Translations under genes and position numbers: made by a program | The notes under the pieces: model-generated | Seen by the model: the letters and a program-made list of their open reading frames with translations, nothing else | What the model was told of the DNA's origin: nothing | Databases searched by the model: none | Shown here: in pieces, positions 7,719 through 16,054 of the stretch | Layout: each line of letters opens with the position of its first letter | Numbering within the stretch: position 1 is the stretch's first letter | Source of the DNA: JADMJV01 sp964649085 | GTDB lineage: Bacteria > Vulcanimicrobiota > Xenobia > Xenobiales > JADMJV01 | NCBI GenBank assembly: GCA_964649085.1 | Contig: CAZYPN010000010.1 | Span: 104,377 to 168,376, forward strand | Direction: 5' to 3' | DNA length: 64,000 nt

Positions 7719-8557
7719 AATTCTGGGGCGTGCGCGGCTCGGTGGCTGCGCCCGAGGCCAACTACCAGCGATTTGGTGGCAATACCCCCTGCGTCGAACT
7801 GCGCCTCGATGCTCACCGCAGCCTGCTCTTGGACGCCGGTCTGGGGCTGCGCTGGCAAGCCCTCGAGATGCTTTCCCGCCAGGGGGTGGGCAATGAGCTG
7901 GAGATTTTGTTGAGCCACTGCCACTGGGACCATATCCAGGGGATTCCCTTCAGTCCCATGATGTACATCCCGGGAAATCGCATTCTGATCCGCGGTGTGG
8001 GTCAGCCCCCGCACAGCCTGCTCGACAACCTGGTGGAGCAGCTTCGGCCGGAATTTTGTCCCGTGCCCAATTTCCTCACCCAAAGGGTCGGTGCCGACAT
8101 CGAGGTTCGCCAGTTCGGACCTGAACCGACCACCGATTCAAACGGACTGACCATTTATCACGCTCACCTGCCGCGCTGCCGGTCTCCCCACCCCGTGGTG
8201 GGCTATCGCATTGAGTTCAAGGGCTTAACCCTGGCCTATCTGACCGATGTGGAGTATGCCGGTTCGCCGGCAGAGTGCAGCGAGGCACTCCAACTGGCTC
8301 GAGGGGCCGACGTGCTGATCCACGACGCCCAGCTGCTCCCCGAAGAGCGCGGAAGGCCCTCGGCCGCTGGACACTCGAGTTATCTGGAGGCGCTTGAACT
8401 GGCACATTTGGCCGGAGTCCGCCGACTGTTCGGATTTCATCACGACCCCACCCGCAATGACGAGCAACTGGAACACCTGGAACAGTTGCTGAAGCAGCAG
8501 AGCAGCTGTCCGGCTGAACTGGCCCGGGAGGGCATGGAGATGGACCTTACCAGCTGA
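7709..8557 (+). CDS. MBL-fold metallo-hydrolase, second of a tandem pair
   Basis: The 282-residue paralogue of the preceding protein shares the N-terminal signature LKFWGVRGS, the FGGNT stretch and the metal motif SHCHWDHIQG, followed by LAYLTDVEYAG and FGFHHDP. It starts at a TTG inside the previous gene. The similarity at both ends and around the metal site indicates a tandem duplication followed by divergence. Its 3' end overlaps the convergent FHA gene by 11 bp. Confidence 0.88.
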   Translation: MRLKFWGVRGSVAAPEANYQRFGGNTPCVELRLDAHRSLLLDAGLGLRWQALEMLSRQGVGNELEILLSHCHWDHIQGIPFSPMMYIPGNRILIRGVGQPPHSLLDNLVEQLRPEFCPVPNFLTQRVGADIEVRQFGPEPTTDSNGLTIYHAHLPRCRSPHPVVGYRIEFKGLTLAYLTDVEYAGSPAECSEALQLARGADVLIHDAQLLPEERGRPSAAGHSSYLEALELAHLAGVRRLFGFHHDPTRNDEQLEHLEQLLKQQSSCPAELAREGMEMDLTS

Positions 8558-8831
8558 CTTCCAGCCAGGTTCGACCCACTCGGAAGAGCTGCCCATTACG
8601 AAGTTCCGCCCTGCCCTGCAGGCGCTGGTCGTCAAGAAAAGTGCCGTTGGTGGAATTGAGGTCTTCGATAAAGAGCCTGGGGGTCTGCACTTCTATCGCA
8701 GCGTGACGACGAGAAATGAAGCGATCGACCGGAATGCGCAACTTGCCCTCGCGCCCCAGATCCACGTTGTGGTTGAATTGGAAGACGTGCCCATCCATCG
8801 GACCGCTGACAACCTCGAGCTTGATACGCAT
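8547..8831 (-). CDS. FHA-domain protein (single domain)
   Basis: The 94 residues are essentially one forkhead-associated domain, which binds phosphothreonine peptides. The signature positions are visible: LGREGKLRIPVDRFISRRHA (the GR and SRRHA motifs) and DLNSTNGTFLDDQRL. No other domain is present. It lies 2 bp behind the Clp-type ATPase gene, with GGAGGATG as ribosome site inside the end of that gene. This suggests an adaptor or sensor working with that ATPase. Confidence 0.93.
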   Translation of the reverse strand: MRIKLEVVSGPMDGHVFQFNHNVDLGREGKLRIPVDRFISRRHAAIEVQTPRLFIEDLNSTNGTFLDDQRLQGRAELRNGQLFRVGRTWLEVSW

Positions 8832-8833
8832 GC

Positions 8834-11503
8834 TTAATCATCCTCCGGTCGACGGAAGTCACGCCAACGGTCGTCTTCTCGACCATCTGGCTTGGGCGGG
8901 AGCGGAGGCATGGGTCCGCTTTCCCCCAGTGGCAAAAAGCTCCGATCGCCGCTCAGGGTGCGGTCGCTGCCGCGCGTCGGCGCAGAGGGAGGCGCAGAAG
9001 GCGCCGCCGTGGGCCTTTTCGGCAGCGGAATGTTGGGCAGCCCCGTAACTCCGCCAACGGTGGTCGGCGCGTCGCTCACCTCCGGTCGGGCCGGCGGTGC
9101 TGGCTCGTCCTCAAGGGGCAGAGCCAGAGCCGGTCGCTCGCGCGGCGAAGGGGGGGCCGCCAATGCCGCAGGGGGCGGGGGCGGCGGCGTCCCGGCGCGC
9201 AACTGGCGAAAGACGATTTTGCCCCCGGCGGCTTCAACCGACAGCAACGTTCCAGCCGAGGTGCGGTTGCGCAGCATTTCCTCGGCCAGGGGTCGGCTGA
9301 CGTACGTGTGAATGGCTCGCTGCAGCGGCCGGGCACCGAACTGGGGCTGGTAGCCGACCTCTAACAAGAATTCGATAGCACTGCGATCGAACTCGAGGCC
9401 GACCTCTTTATCCCGCAGCGTATCCACCAGCTTGTTGAGCTGGATGCGCACGATACCTTCCAAATCTTTGGCCTCGAGCGAACGGAAGGAGACGATCTCG
9501 TCGATACGGTTGAGGAACTCAGGCCGAAAATGTTCTCGCAAGGCTTTCTGATACAGCGGAGGCAGGGCATCGAGCTGACCGGCGCTGCCCTGATTGATGA
9601 CCTGGCCACTGGCAATCACCTCGCGTGCTCCCAGGTTTGAAGTCAACACGATGATCGTGTTGGCAAAATTCACGGTGCGTCCCTTGGAATCGGTCAGGCG
9701 GCCATCGTCGAAAACCTGCAGGAAGATGTCGAAAATTTCTGGATGGGCCTTCTCGACCTCGTCGAGCAAGACCACCGAATAGGGCTTGGTTCGAACCGCT
9801 CCGGTGAGCTGACCCTCTTCCTCGTGGCCCACATAGCCAGGGGGCGAACCGATCAGGCGCGACAGCGAGTGCTTGTCGTGGAACTCGGACATGTCCAGAC
9901 GCACCATTTCTTTGTCGGAACCGAAAAGAAACTCGGCCAGGGCCTTGGCCAGCTCGGTTTTCCCAACGCCGCTCGGACCGAGGAAAAGAAAGACCCCACC
10001 GGGCCGATTGGGCGAGGTCAGGCCGACGCGCACCACTCGAATCGTTTGAGCGACCGCCTCCACGGCGTGGTCCTGGCCTACCACCCGCTGTCGCAGGTAG
10101 GACTCCATTTCGAGCAGTCGGGTGGTTTCTTCCTGAGTCATTCGCTGCACAGGAATACCGGTCCAATCGGCAACCACCTCGGCGATCACGTCGGCATCGA
10201 CCTCGAATGCGGCCCTCTCACCCACGGTGAACACGCCCGAGCGGGTTTTGACGCGGGCAGCTGCTTCATCGATGAGGTCGATGGCCTTGTCGGGCAGATT
10301 GCGATCGGGCAAAAACCGAACCGAAAGTTTCACCGCCGTCAACAGGGCCGGATCGGTAAACTTGACTCCGTGGTGGGTTTCATAGCGCCCGCGCAATCCC
10401 TTAAGGATTTCCAGAGCGTCGGCTTCCGAGGGCTCTCCCACCAGGACGGGCTGAAAGCGACGCTCGAGAGCAGGGTCGGCCTCGATGTATTTGCGATATT
10501 CGTCGGTGGTGGTGGCGCCCAACACGGGAAAATCGCCTCGTGCCAGAGCCGGCTTGAGAATGTTACTGGCATCCATGCCTCCCCGCGAGTCACCAGCCCC
10601 GACCAGTTGATGAATTTCATCGATGAAAAGCACGATACGGGGGTCGGCCATGGCTTCCTGGACGACTCCCTCGAGGCGCTCCTCAAATTCGCCGCGATGC
10701 TTGGCGCCGGCTACCATGGACGAGAGGCTGAGGTCGAGCACGCGCCGGTCCTTGAGCAAATCAGGCACGCTGCCCTCGGCGATGCGCAGCGCCAGGCCAA
10801 AGACCACCGCCGTTTTGCCCACCCCGGGCTCGCCGATCAGCACGGGATTGGACTTGGTTTTACGGGTGAGGATCTGGAGAACGCGACGAACCTCATCGTT
10901 GCGACCGATGACCGGATCGACCTTGCCCTGGCGGGCTAACTCGACCAGGTCGCGGGCATACTTGCTGAGGAATTTTTCTTTGCCGCCGCTCTTGCCTGGA
11001 GCGGCCGACGCTTCACCAGAACGGTCTTCGCCACGAGCGCCCGCCTCAGCCGAGGCGGGAATCGCGGCAGCGCTGGCACCGCCCAGCAATTCTGTTCTGC
11101 AGGCCTTGAGATCGTTACCTTTGGCTGTCAAGATACGCGCTGCGACACCACCGGCTTCGAGCAATATCGCCGACAGAATGTGCTTGGGCTCGACTCGCAC
11201 GGACTTCTGGTTTTCGGCTTCTTCCTGGCACAGCTTGGTGATCACCCGGCGCAGGCGAGGCGACTCGATCATGCCCTCCCAGATCGGGACTTCATCCCCT
11301 TCGGGCACCCAGCGCAAGATTTCTTCTTCCAGGGCCGGCAGCTGAAATCCGCGGCGCGATAACCAGCGTGAGCAATCTCCGTCGACCTGACAACAAGCAT
11401 AAAAGAAGTGCTCGGTGCTGAGGTAGTGGTGCTTCCAGCGCCGCGACAGGTCGGCGGCCAGGGTCTTTACCTCTTCGCTACTTTTGCTCCAGTGCAGTGC
11501 CAC
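8834..11503 (-). CDS. Clp/Hsp100 AAA+ ATPase without M-domain, with proline-rich tail
   Basis: This 889-residue double-AAA+ protein has a Clp N-domain (residues 1-140), an Ala/Gly-rich linker, D1 with Walker A GEPGVGKTA (near 224-231) and Walker B LFIDEIH, and D2 with GPSGVGKTE (near 509-516), LLDEVEKAH and TSNLG. The coiled-coil M-domain of ClpB/ClpC is missing: ARVKTRSG runs within about 20 residues into DVIAEVVADWTGIPV. No IGF/IGL-type ClpP-binding tripeptide is seen before HFRPEFLNRIDEI. The last 118 residues are a disordered Pro/Ala-rich tail. It is therefore probably an unfoldase or remodeller rather than a ClpP partner. The GTG start follows the methyltransferase stop by 2 nt with GAGGAG upstream. 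Confidence 0.9.
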   Translation of the reverse strand: MALHWSKSSEEVKTLAADLSRRWKHHYLSTEHFFYACCQVDGDCSRWLSRRGFQLPALEEEILRWVPEGDEVPIWEGMIESPRLRRVITKLCQEEAENQKSVRVEPKHILSAILLEAGGVAARILTAKGNDLKACRTELLGGASAAAIPASAEAGARGEDRSGEASAAPGKSGGKEKFLSKYARDLVELARQGKVDPVIGRNDEVRRVLQILTRKTKSNPVLIGEPGVGKTAVVFGLALRIAEGSVPDLLKDRRVLDLSLSSMVAGAKHRGEFEERLEGVVQEAMADPRIVLFIDEIHQLVGAGDSRGGMDASNILKPALARGDFPVLGATTTDEYRKYIEADPALERRFQPVLVGEPSEADALEILKGLRGRYETHHGVKFTDPALLTAVKLSVRFLPDRNLPDKAIDLIDEAAARVKTRSGVFTVGERAAFEVDADVIAEVVADWTGIPVQRMTQEETTRLLEMESYLRQRVVGQDHAVEAVAQTIRVVRVGLTSPNRPGGVFLFLGPSGVGKTELAKALAEFLFGSDKEMVRLDMSEFHDKHSLSRLIGSPPGYVGHEEEGQLTGAVRTKPYSVVLLDEVEKAHPEIFDIFLQVFDDGRLTDSKGRTVNFANTIIVLTSNLGAREVIASGQVINQGSAGQLDALPPLYQKALREHFRPEFLNRIDEIVSFRSLEAKDLEGIVRIQLNKLVDTLRDKEVGLEFDRSAIEFLLEVGYQPQFGARPLQRAIHTYVSRPLAEEMLRNRTSAGTLLSVEAAGGKIVFRQLRAGTPPPPPPAALAAPPSPRERPALALPLEDEPAPPARPEVSDAPTTVGGVTGLPNIPLPKRPTAAPSAPPSAPTRGSDRTLSGDRSFLPLGESGPMPPLPPKPDGREDDRWRDFRRPEDD

Positions 11504-11505
11504 CG

Positions 11506-12936
11506 CTAACTCCTCAGGCCCTTGGCATCACCGGTAAGGGTAAGGCGGGCCACACATTCGACATGATAAGTTTGGGGGAACATGTCCAAAGGTTGAATTT
11601 CCTGAGTCTGATATCCCAGCCCGCCCAAGATTTGAAGGTCCCGGGCCAGTGAAGCAGGATTGCAGGATACATATACCACCCTGGGGATGCGCATTCGCCC
11701 CAGAACCTGGAGAACCTCGGTGTCGCAACCTTTGCGTGGCGGATCGAGCAGGGCCAACTGAAAGCGCTGTCCCTGGCGGTAGAGCTGAGGCAACACTTTC
11801 TCTGAAGCCCCGGCGATGAAGTCGGTGTTCTTCAGTTCGTTGAGGTCGCTATTGACCACCGCATCCTCGATGGCTTCTTGCGAGATGTCCACTCCCAACA
11901 CCCTTTTGGCCCGCTTGGCCATGTGCAGGCTCAAAGAGCCCACGCCGCAGTAGAGATCGACGGCGGTATCCTTGGACCGCAGGTCGCAGTAGTGCTCCAG
12001 GATGTCATAGAGTTGAAGAAGACCGCGCGTATTCACCTGAAAGAAACTGGTCGGTGAAATCTGAAACTTCAATCCCGAGACCTCTTCAACCAGATGATCT
12101 TTGCCCCAGAGTAACTGGGTGCGCGTGCCCAAAATCACGTTGGTCTGGTGGGGATTCAAGTTCATCAACACGCCGCGCAACTGGGGCACTCGTCGGCGAA
12201 CATGATTGAGAAACTCCTGAACCTGAGGAAGGCGAGGCTGAGCAGCGACCACCACCAGCAGAACTTCACGGGTGCTGTAACTGGCCCGGGTGACCAGATA
12301 GCGAACCAGGCCCGAACCGTCCTTCTCATTGTAGACCGGCCACTGTAGCCTCTCCATCGCCTCTCGCGCCGCCTGCAGCACACGGTTATTGAGCGAATCC
12401 TGGATCAGGCACTCATCGACCTTGACCACCCGATGCGTGCCCTGGGCATAGAGCCCGATGAAGTGGCGAAAGCGTTCTTTTCCCTGCCCCACCTTGGTTC
12501 CCGGCGGCAAGTAGGGCTTGACCGACACGACCGACTGGACTTTATTGCGATAGTGCCAGGGGTCTTCCAAACGGCGACAGGGATGAACCTTCACCGGCCC
12601 CAGCCCGGTGAGATGTTCCAGGGAATCTTTGACGATTTTGGTTTTGTAGAAGAGCTGAGCATCATAGTCGATGTGCTGCAACTGGCAACCACCGCACTGG
12701 TGATACACCGGACAGGGCGGCGCGATGCGTCGAATAGAAGGCTTGATGATGCGGTTGATGCGAGCCCGCCCATAGTTCTTGCGCAGCTCCACGACCTCGA
12801 CTTCAAGCTCGTCACCGGGTGCACCCTGAGGCACGAAGAGAACAAAATTGTCGACTCTCCCGACCGCTTCTCCCCCGGTCGTAACGTCCTCGACCTTGAG
12901 GGTGGTGCGGGAACCAATCTTAAGGGGTTCTCCCAT
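11506..12936 (-). CDS. rlmD: TrmA/RlmD-family RNA (uracil-C5)-methyltransferase
   Basis: SAM-dependent RNA m5U methyltransferase. The 476 residues show an N-terminal TRAM domain (TTLKVEDVTTGGEAVGR), an iron-sulfur Cys cluster CPVYHQCGGC near residue 75, SAM motif VDLYCGVGSLSLHM, the motif LLDPPRKGCD and the catalytic-Cys motif VYVSCNPASLARDL. The FeS Cys set fits RlmD/RumA better than TrmA, but the target base cannot be set from sequence. A second, more divergent paralogue lies at 56506-57822. It is the first gene of a likely operon with the Clp ATPase and FHA protein. Confidence 0.93.
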   Translation of the reverse strand: MGEPLKIGSRTTLKVEDVTTGGEAVGRVDNFVLFVPQGAPGDELEVEVVELRKNYGRARINRIIKPSIRRIAPPCPVYHQCGGCQLQHIDYDAQLFYKTKIVKDSLEHLTGLGPVKVHPCRRLEDPWHYRNKVQSVVSVKPYLPPGTKVGQGKERFRHFIGLYAQGTHRVVKVDECLIQDSLNNRVLQAAREAMERLQWPVYNEKDGSGLVRYLVTRASYSTREVLLVVVAAQPRLPQVQEFLNHVRRRVPQLRGVLMNLNPHQTNVILGTRTQLLWGKDHLVEEVSGLKFQISPTSFFQVNTRGLLQLYDILEHYCDLRSKDTAVDLYCGVGSLSLHMAKRAKRVLGVDISQEAIEDAVVNSDLNELKNTDFIAGASEKVLPQLYRQGQRFQLALLDPPRKGCDTEVLQVLGRMRIPRVVYVSCNPASLARDLQILGGLGYQTQEIQPLDMFPQTYHVECVARLTLTGDAKGLRS

Positions 12937-13036
12937 CAGGCCGCCATCGATTCGAATTGATGGGAGGTGCGTTCTCGCGGGGCTTCACAGTTCCTGTCGA
13001 GAGGGGCTCGGGGCCTTGGGCCCCGAAGGACTGTGG

Positions 13037-13237
13037 ATGAGCCTTCATCTGTCCCTGCAATCCTCCCACGACGCACTGCGCGAGTGCCTGAGCAGCCTGC
13101 GCGAGGCCCAGCGCGAGAGCGAAGCCATTGAAGACGAAGGTCGTTCCTGCGTGGCTCCCAGTGGTGAACTGGAGCGATTGGTTTCGCAATGCCAGGCCAT
13201 GCTGCGCAAACTTGACCAGTGGCAGATGCGATTGTAA
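13037..13237 (+). CDS. Small helical protein upstream of tatA
   Basis: A 66-codon gene starting MSLHLSLQSSHDALREC and ending KLDQWQMRL. It is predicted to be two helices, probably a coiled-coil. The ATG has a good GAAGGA ribosome site 6 nt upstream, right after a GGGGCC/GGCCCC hairpin at about 13012-13026. It ends 12 bp before tatA on the same strand, so co-translation is likely. I do not recognise a family. It could be a short accessory protein of the Tat gene. Confidence 0.6.
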   Translation: MSLHLSLQSSHDALRECLSSLREAQRESEAIEDEGRSCVAPSGELERLVSQCQAMLRKLDQWQMRL

Positions 13238-13249
13238 GGTAGCTCAGAC

Positions 13250-13585
13250 ATGTTCTTCAATCTGGGCGGACAGGAGTTCTTTTTGCTCGGCCTGGTGGCG
13301 CTGTTACTCTTTGGCCCGCGTCGCCTTCCTGAACTGGCACGCGCCTTTGGAGAGGCGGTGGCCAATTTCCGTGAAGCCAGTCGCCAGGTCAGTCATGAGT
13401 TTCGCCGCCAGCTGGAGGAAGAAACCTCGCCACCGGCTCCGCCGCCCCCGAGCATTCCCGCCGAAGTGTTGATGCCACCTGCCGCACGACCGATGACGAC
13501 AGACGGAGCCGATGAGGAAGAAACTGCAGGTGAAGCTCTGCCCGACGAACAGGACGAGCGCCCCCCCGCCCTCGACGTGGCCTGA
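13250..13585 (+). CDS. tatA: Sec-independent translocase subunit TatA/TatB type
   Basis: The 111-residue protein starts with a short N-terminal membrane helix (FFLLGLVALLLFG), followed by the hinge FGPRRLPELARAFGEAV and an amphipathic helix, then a Pro/Glu-rich disordered tail. This is the TatA/B/E architecture for export of folded proteins. Whether it works as TatA or TatB is not decided by sequence, and no tatC is next to it. The stop is 1 bp from the convergent GroES-like gene. Confidence 0.88.
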   Translation: MFFNLGGQEFFLLGLVALLLFGPRRLPELARAFGEAVANFREASRQVSHEFRRQLEEETSPPAPPPPSIPAEVLMPPAARPMTTDGADEEETAGEALPDEQDERPPALDVA

Positions 13586-13586
13586 G

Positions 13587-13970
13587 TTAATCCAGCAAAC
13601 CTTCCAGGATCTTCAGCACATCCTTGGGTTCAGGACGCTCCAGCACAACAATGGATGAATGTTGTACAACCAGGTAGGGGCGACCCCTGAACTGAACCTC
13701 AATCGCCTCTTTGCGCAGAAAAAAAGCCAGATCGCCAGCCTGGGCCTGAAGGGGAAGAAAACGCACGGCATCGTGGGGCTTGCGCCAGGGCTCATCGGAA
13801 TATTCAGGGTTGGCCATCAGGTAACCCGGCCCCACCTTCACCACGCGCCCCCTGCGAACCCTATCTTTCTCGACCACCGATGCCGGCAAGACGATGCCAG
13901 ACTGGGTCAACTGTTCATCGTCCTCGGGTTCAATCAGGACGCGGTCTCCCACTAAAATCAATTCACTCAC
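13587..13970 (-). CDS. GroES-like co-chaperonin fold protein
   Basis: The sequence LVGDRVLIEPEDDEQLTQ followed by GIVLPASVVEKD and RGRVVKVGPGYL follows the Cpn10 pattern (GDRV-x-P, GI-LP, G-V--VGPG). The middle is extended by a charged insertion (SDEPWRKPHDAVRF). I chose the GTG at 13970, which gives 127 residues. The ATG at 14042 would add a Cys/Lys-rich leader with no similarity. It stands alone with no groEL nearby and diverges from folE2, so it may be a Cpn10-like paralogue rather than the housekeeping GroES. Confidence 0.72.
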   Translation of the reverse strand: MSELILVGDRVLIEPEDDEQLTQSGIVLPASVVEKDRVRRGRVVKVGPGYLMANPEYSDEPWRKPHDAVRFLPLQAQAGDLAFFLRKEAIEVQFRGRPYLVVQHSSIVVLERPEPKDVLKILEGLLD

Positions 13971-14046
13971 CCGGGCAGCTTCTGAGAGAAAGCGCCAATC
14001 CCTGGAACCCTTTTGTATAATTTTTGTCAAACAACACACCAAAAAC

Positions 14047-14075
14047 TTGACATCAACCTATACAAACCCTATACT
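14047..14075 (+). promoter_or_regulatory. Sigma-70-type promoter for folE2
   Basis: TTGACA (14047-14052) is followed after 17 nt by TATACT (14070-14075), giving a predicted start near 14082. The leader of about 70 nt contains a short GCCCC/GGGGC hairpin and ends with the TAGGAG ribosome site. The element lies in an A+T-rich patch (about 14008-14076) that probably also holds a weaker divergent promoter for the GroES-like gene. Confidence 0.8.
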
Positions 14076-14150
14076 TCGACTCACGCCCCTCGGGGCCATC
14101 ATCCACAGTGCCGGACTCCCGCGAGGTTGCCGGCGCAGCCTAGGAGCATT

Positions 14151-15206
14151 ATGTTTTCCAAGGAAATCCTCGCATGCGAAGCGCCTCATCGCATGGACCA
14201 CCAGTCAGGCATTCCCCTCAACGAACAGATCAAGCGACCGCGGCCAGCCTACCTGTTCGCCAATACTGCCGGCAGCAAACCGAGCTTTCGTCGCCACTAC
14301 GATCGAGACTTCCGACCCGACGACCGCTATTTACGCGACCTCCCGGACATGACCGAAACCGTGGGGGGCATCGACGGCTCCGACGTAGCCATCCAGCAGG
14401 TCGGAGTGAGCGGTTTCCGTATGCCACTGCAGGTAGCCACCCGTGACGGAGGACAGCGAGAGTTAGAAGCCCGGATTACCGGAACGGTCTCGCTGGAGGC
14501 CGGCAACAAGGGCATCAACATGAGCCGCATTTTGCGCAGCTTTTACTCCCACCGCAGCGAGGTGTTCGATCTTCACACCCTGAGTCGCATCCTCGAAACC
14601 TATCTCCGAGAAGTTGGCACCCTGCAGGCTCGACTCAAGGTGCAGATGAGCTATCCGATGCTGCTCAAAAGCCTGCGTTCGGGCATGGAAGGGTTTCAGT
14701 ATTACTCGGTGGCCTTCGTCGGCTGGCTCGAGGCCGGTGGCCGGCTACGCCGCTTTCTCGAACTGGACTTTGTCTACAGCTCCGCCTGCCCGTGTTCGGC
14801 CGAGCTGGCCGAACACGCCCGTGAAACGCGAGGGGCCTACGCCATTCCCCACAGCCAGCGCTCGAAGGCGCGAATCAAAGTGGAAGTCAAACCGGGAACC
14901 GACCTGCACATCGAGGAGCTGGTAGAAATGGCGCGCCAGGCCCTGCAAACCGAGACCCAGGTGCTGGTAAAGCGTGAGGACGAGCAGGCCTTTGCCGAAA
15001 TGAACGGCGCCTACGTCAAGTTCGTCGAGGATGCCGCCCGACTGGTTCATCAAGTTCTCGATCGTGAGCCGCGCATCTGCGATTTTCAGGCGGCCTGTTC
15101 ACACCTGGAGTCACTGCACAGCCACGACGCTGTCTCGGTGATTTGTAAGGGCGTGCCCGGTGGTTTTCGGGCAGACTTTATGGAGTTCTCAGAGCTCGTC
15201 TGCTGA
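14151..15206 (+). CDS. folE2: GTP cyclohydrolase FolE2 (type IB)
   Basis: Opens the imidazole ring of GTP to give 7,8-dihydroneopterin triphosphate, the first step of folate, queuosine and biopterin synthesis. The 351-residue protein has the FolE2 signature stretch DFVYSSACPCSAELAEHA with the metal-binding Cys and MNLSRILRSFY-like GINMSRILRSFYSH. The ATG at 14151 has AGGAG 4 nt upstream and lies behind the promoter at 14047-14075. The frame stays open to 14013, but this lies upstream of the predicted transcription start. FolE2 can replace zinc-dependent FolE under metal limitation. Confidence 0.95.
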   Translation: MFSKEILACEAPHRMDHQSGIPLNEQIKRPRPAYLFANTAGSKPSFRRHYDRDFRPDDRYLRDLPDMTETVGGIDGSDVAIQQVGVSGFRMPLQVATRDGGQRELEARITGTVSLEAGNKGINMSRILRSFYSHRSEVFDLHTLSRILETYLREVGTLQARLKVQMSYPMLLKSLRSGMEGFQYYSVAFVGWLEAGGRLRRFLELDFVYSSACPCSAELAEHARETRGAYAIPHSQRSKARIKVEVKPGTDLHIEELVEMARQALQTETQVLVKREDEQAFAEMNGAYVKFVEDAARLVHQVLDREPRICDFQAACSHLESLHSHDAVSVICKGVPGGFRADFMEFSELVC

Positions 15207-15668
15207 AGCGTCGGGCATAAAACGTCTGGCCGCGCTCACGGCCAGACGATCGCAGGCCTCGTTGTGTTCGTGGCCTGCGTGTCCCTTGACGTGCACCCAG
15301 TTCACTTTATGGCCTTGCATGGCTTCCAGCAGCTCTCGCCAGAGGTCCTGGTTTTCCACGGGCTTCTTGGCGGCGGTCCGCCAGCCGTTCGCCTTCCAGC
15401 GCTCGATCCACTTTTGTCGAAAGGCGTTGACCACGTAGCTGCTGTCGCTGTGGAGATCGACCTGCACCGGCCGCTTGAGAGCCTGCAGGGCGCGGATCGC
15501 TGCCATGAGTTCCATGCGATTGTTGGTCGTCAGCGGTTCTCCGCCGCAAATGTCTTTACTGCGACCACTGCGAGCGTCGATGAGCCGCGCCGCCCAGCCC
15601 CCGGGGCCAGGGTTGCCTTTGCATGCGCCGTCGGTGAAAACGACGACTTTATGGGGTGCTTCGCTCAT
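15189..15668 (-). CDS. rnhA: Ribonuclease HI
   Basis: Degrades the RNA strand of RNA-DNA hybrids. All four catalytic carboxylates are visible: FTDGACKGNPGPGGW, TNNRMELMAAI, HSDSSYVV and the distal Asp in HEHNEACDRLA. The 159-residue length is typical. I chose the ATG at 15668 rather than the longer open frame to 15857, which only shadows the upstream membrane protein. The 3' end overlaps the convergent folE2 by 18 bp. Confidence 0.96.
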   Translation of the reverse strand: MSEAPHKVVVFTDGACKGNPGPGGWAARLIDARSGRSKDICGGEPLTTNNRMELMAAIRALQALKRPVQVDLHSDSSYVVNAFRQKWIERWKANGWRTAAKKPVENQDLWRELLEAMQGHKVNWVHVKGHAGHEHNEACDRLAVSAARRFMPDASADEL

Positions 15669-16047
15669 GCAGCAGGGGCCGAACAAACTCGGTGACAAAG
15701 GGTATCTGGCAACGCTTTCCAAGCCAGGCGCTGACCGTGGCGTAGACGACAACTCCGAAGCCGATCCACTCGGCCAGCTTGAGAAACGGATAGAGCAACA
15801 GCCCGAACAGCCCCAGTCGGCCGATGACGGCCCCCAGTGTCCACAGGCTGACCCCACCCCAAAAGAGAGTCAGACCGAGGACCAACCCCTGGAACATGTG
15901 GTAGCGCAGATACTCGCTCTTTTGCTGACGAGCCGAAAGCATAAAGACAGGAAAGGCCACGTACCAGTAGGGATAAGCCAGCGCCGAAAAAAGTCGATCC
16001 TCGGCCGAGGGCTGCTCGACCGAGGAGGAAGGCTGGGACTGCTCCAT
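15649..16047 (-). CDS. Small membrane protein, DUF4870/Tic20-like layout
   Basis: 132-residue protein with a polar Ser/Gln-rich N-terminus and three or four predicted membrane helices (WYVAFPVFML, HMFQGLVLGLTLFWGGV, IGRLGLFGLLLYPFLKLAEWIG). The motif KSEYLRYHMFQGL resembles the (R/S)-x-H-A-x-Q-(A/G) motif of small DUF4870-type membrane proteins. The start is the ATG at 16047. The 3' end overlaps rnhA by 20 bp and the 5' end is 8 bp from the oxidoreductase gene, so the three genes probably form one transcript. The function is unknown. Confidence 0.75.
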   Translation of the reverse strand: MEQSQPSSSVEQPSAEDRLFSALAYPYWYVAFPVFMLSARQQKSEYLRYHMFQGLVLGLTLFWGGVSLWTLGAVIGRLGLFGLLLYPFLKLAEWIGFGVVVYATVSAWLGKRCQIPFVTEFVRPLLHERSTP

Positions 16048-16054
16048 GGTCGAG

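Noticed and set aside
8834..11503. Assignment of the Clp ATPase as ClpB or as type VI secretion ClpV
   Set aside because: The M-domain of ClpB is missing and no T6SS component is in the window, so only the general Clp/Hsp100 name is justified.
14013..14150. An N-terminal extension of folE2 from position 14013
   Set aside because: The region contains the promoter (14047-14075) and lacks similarity to FolE2. The ATG at 14151 has a proper ribosome site.
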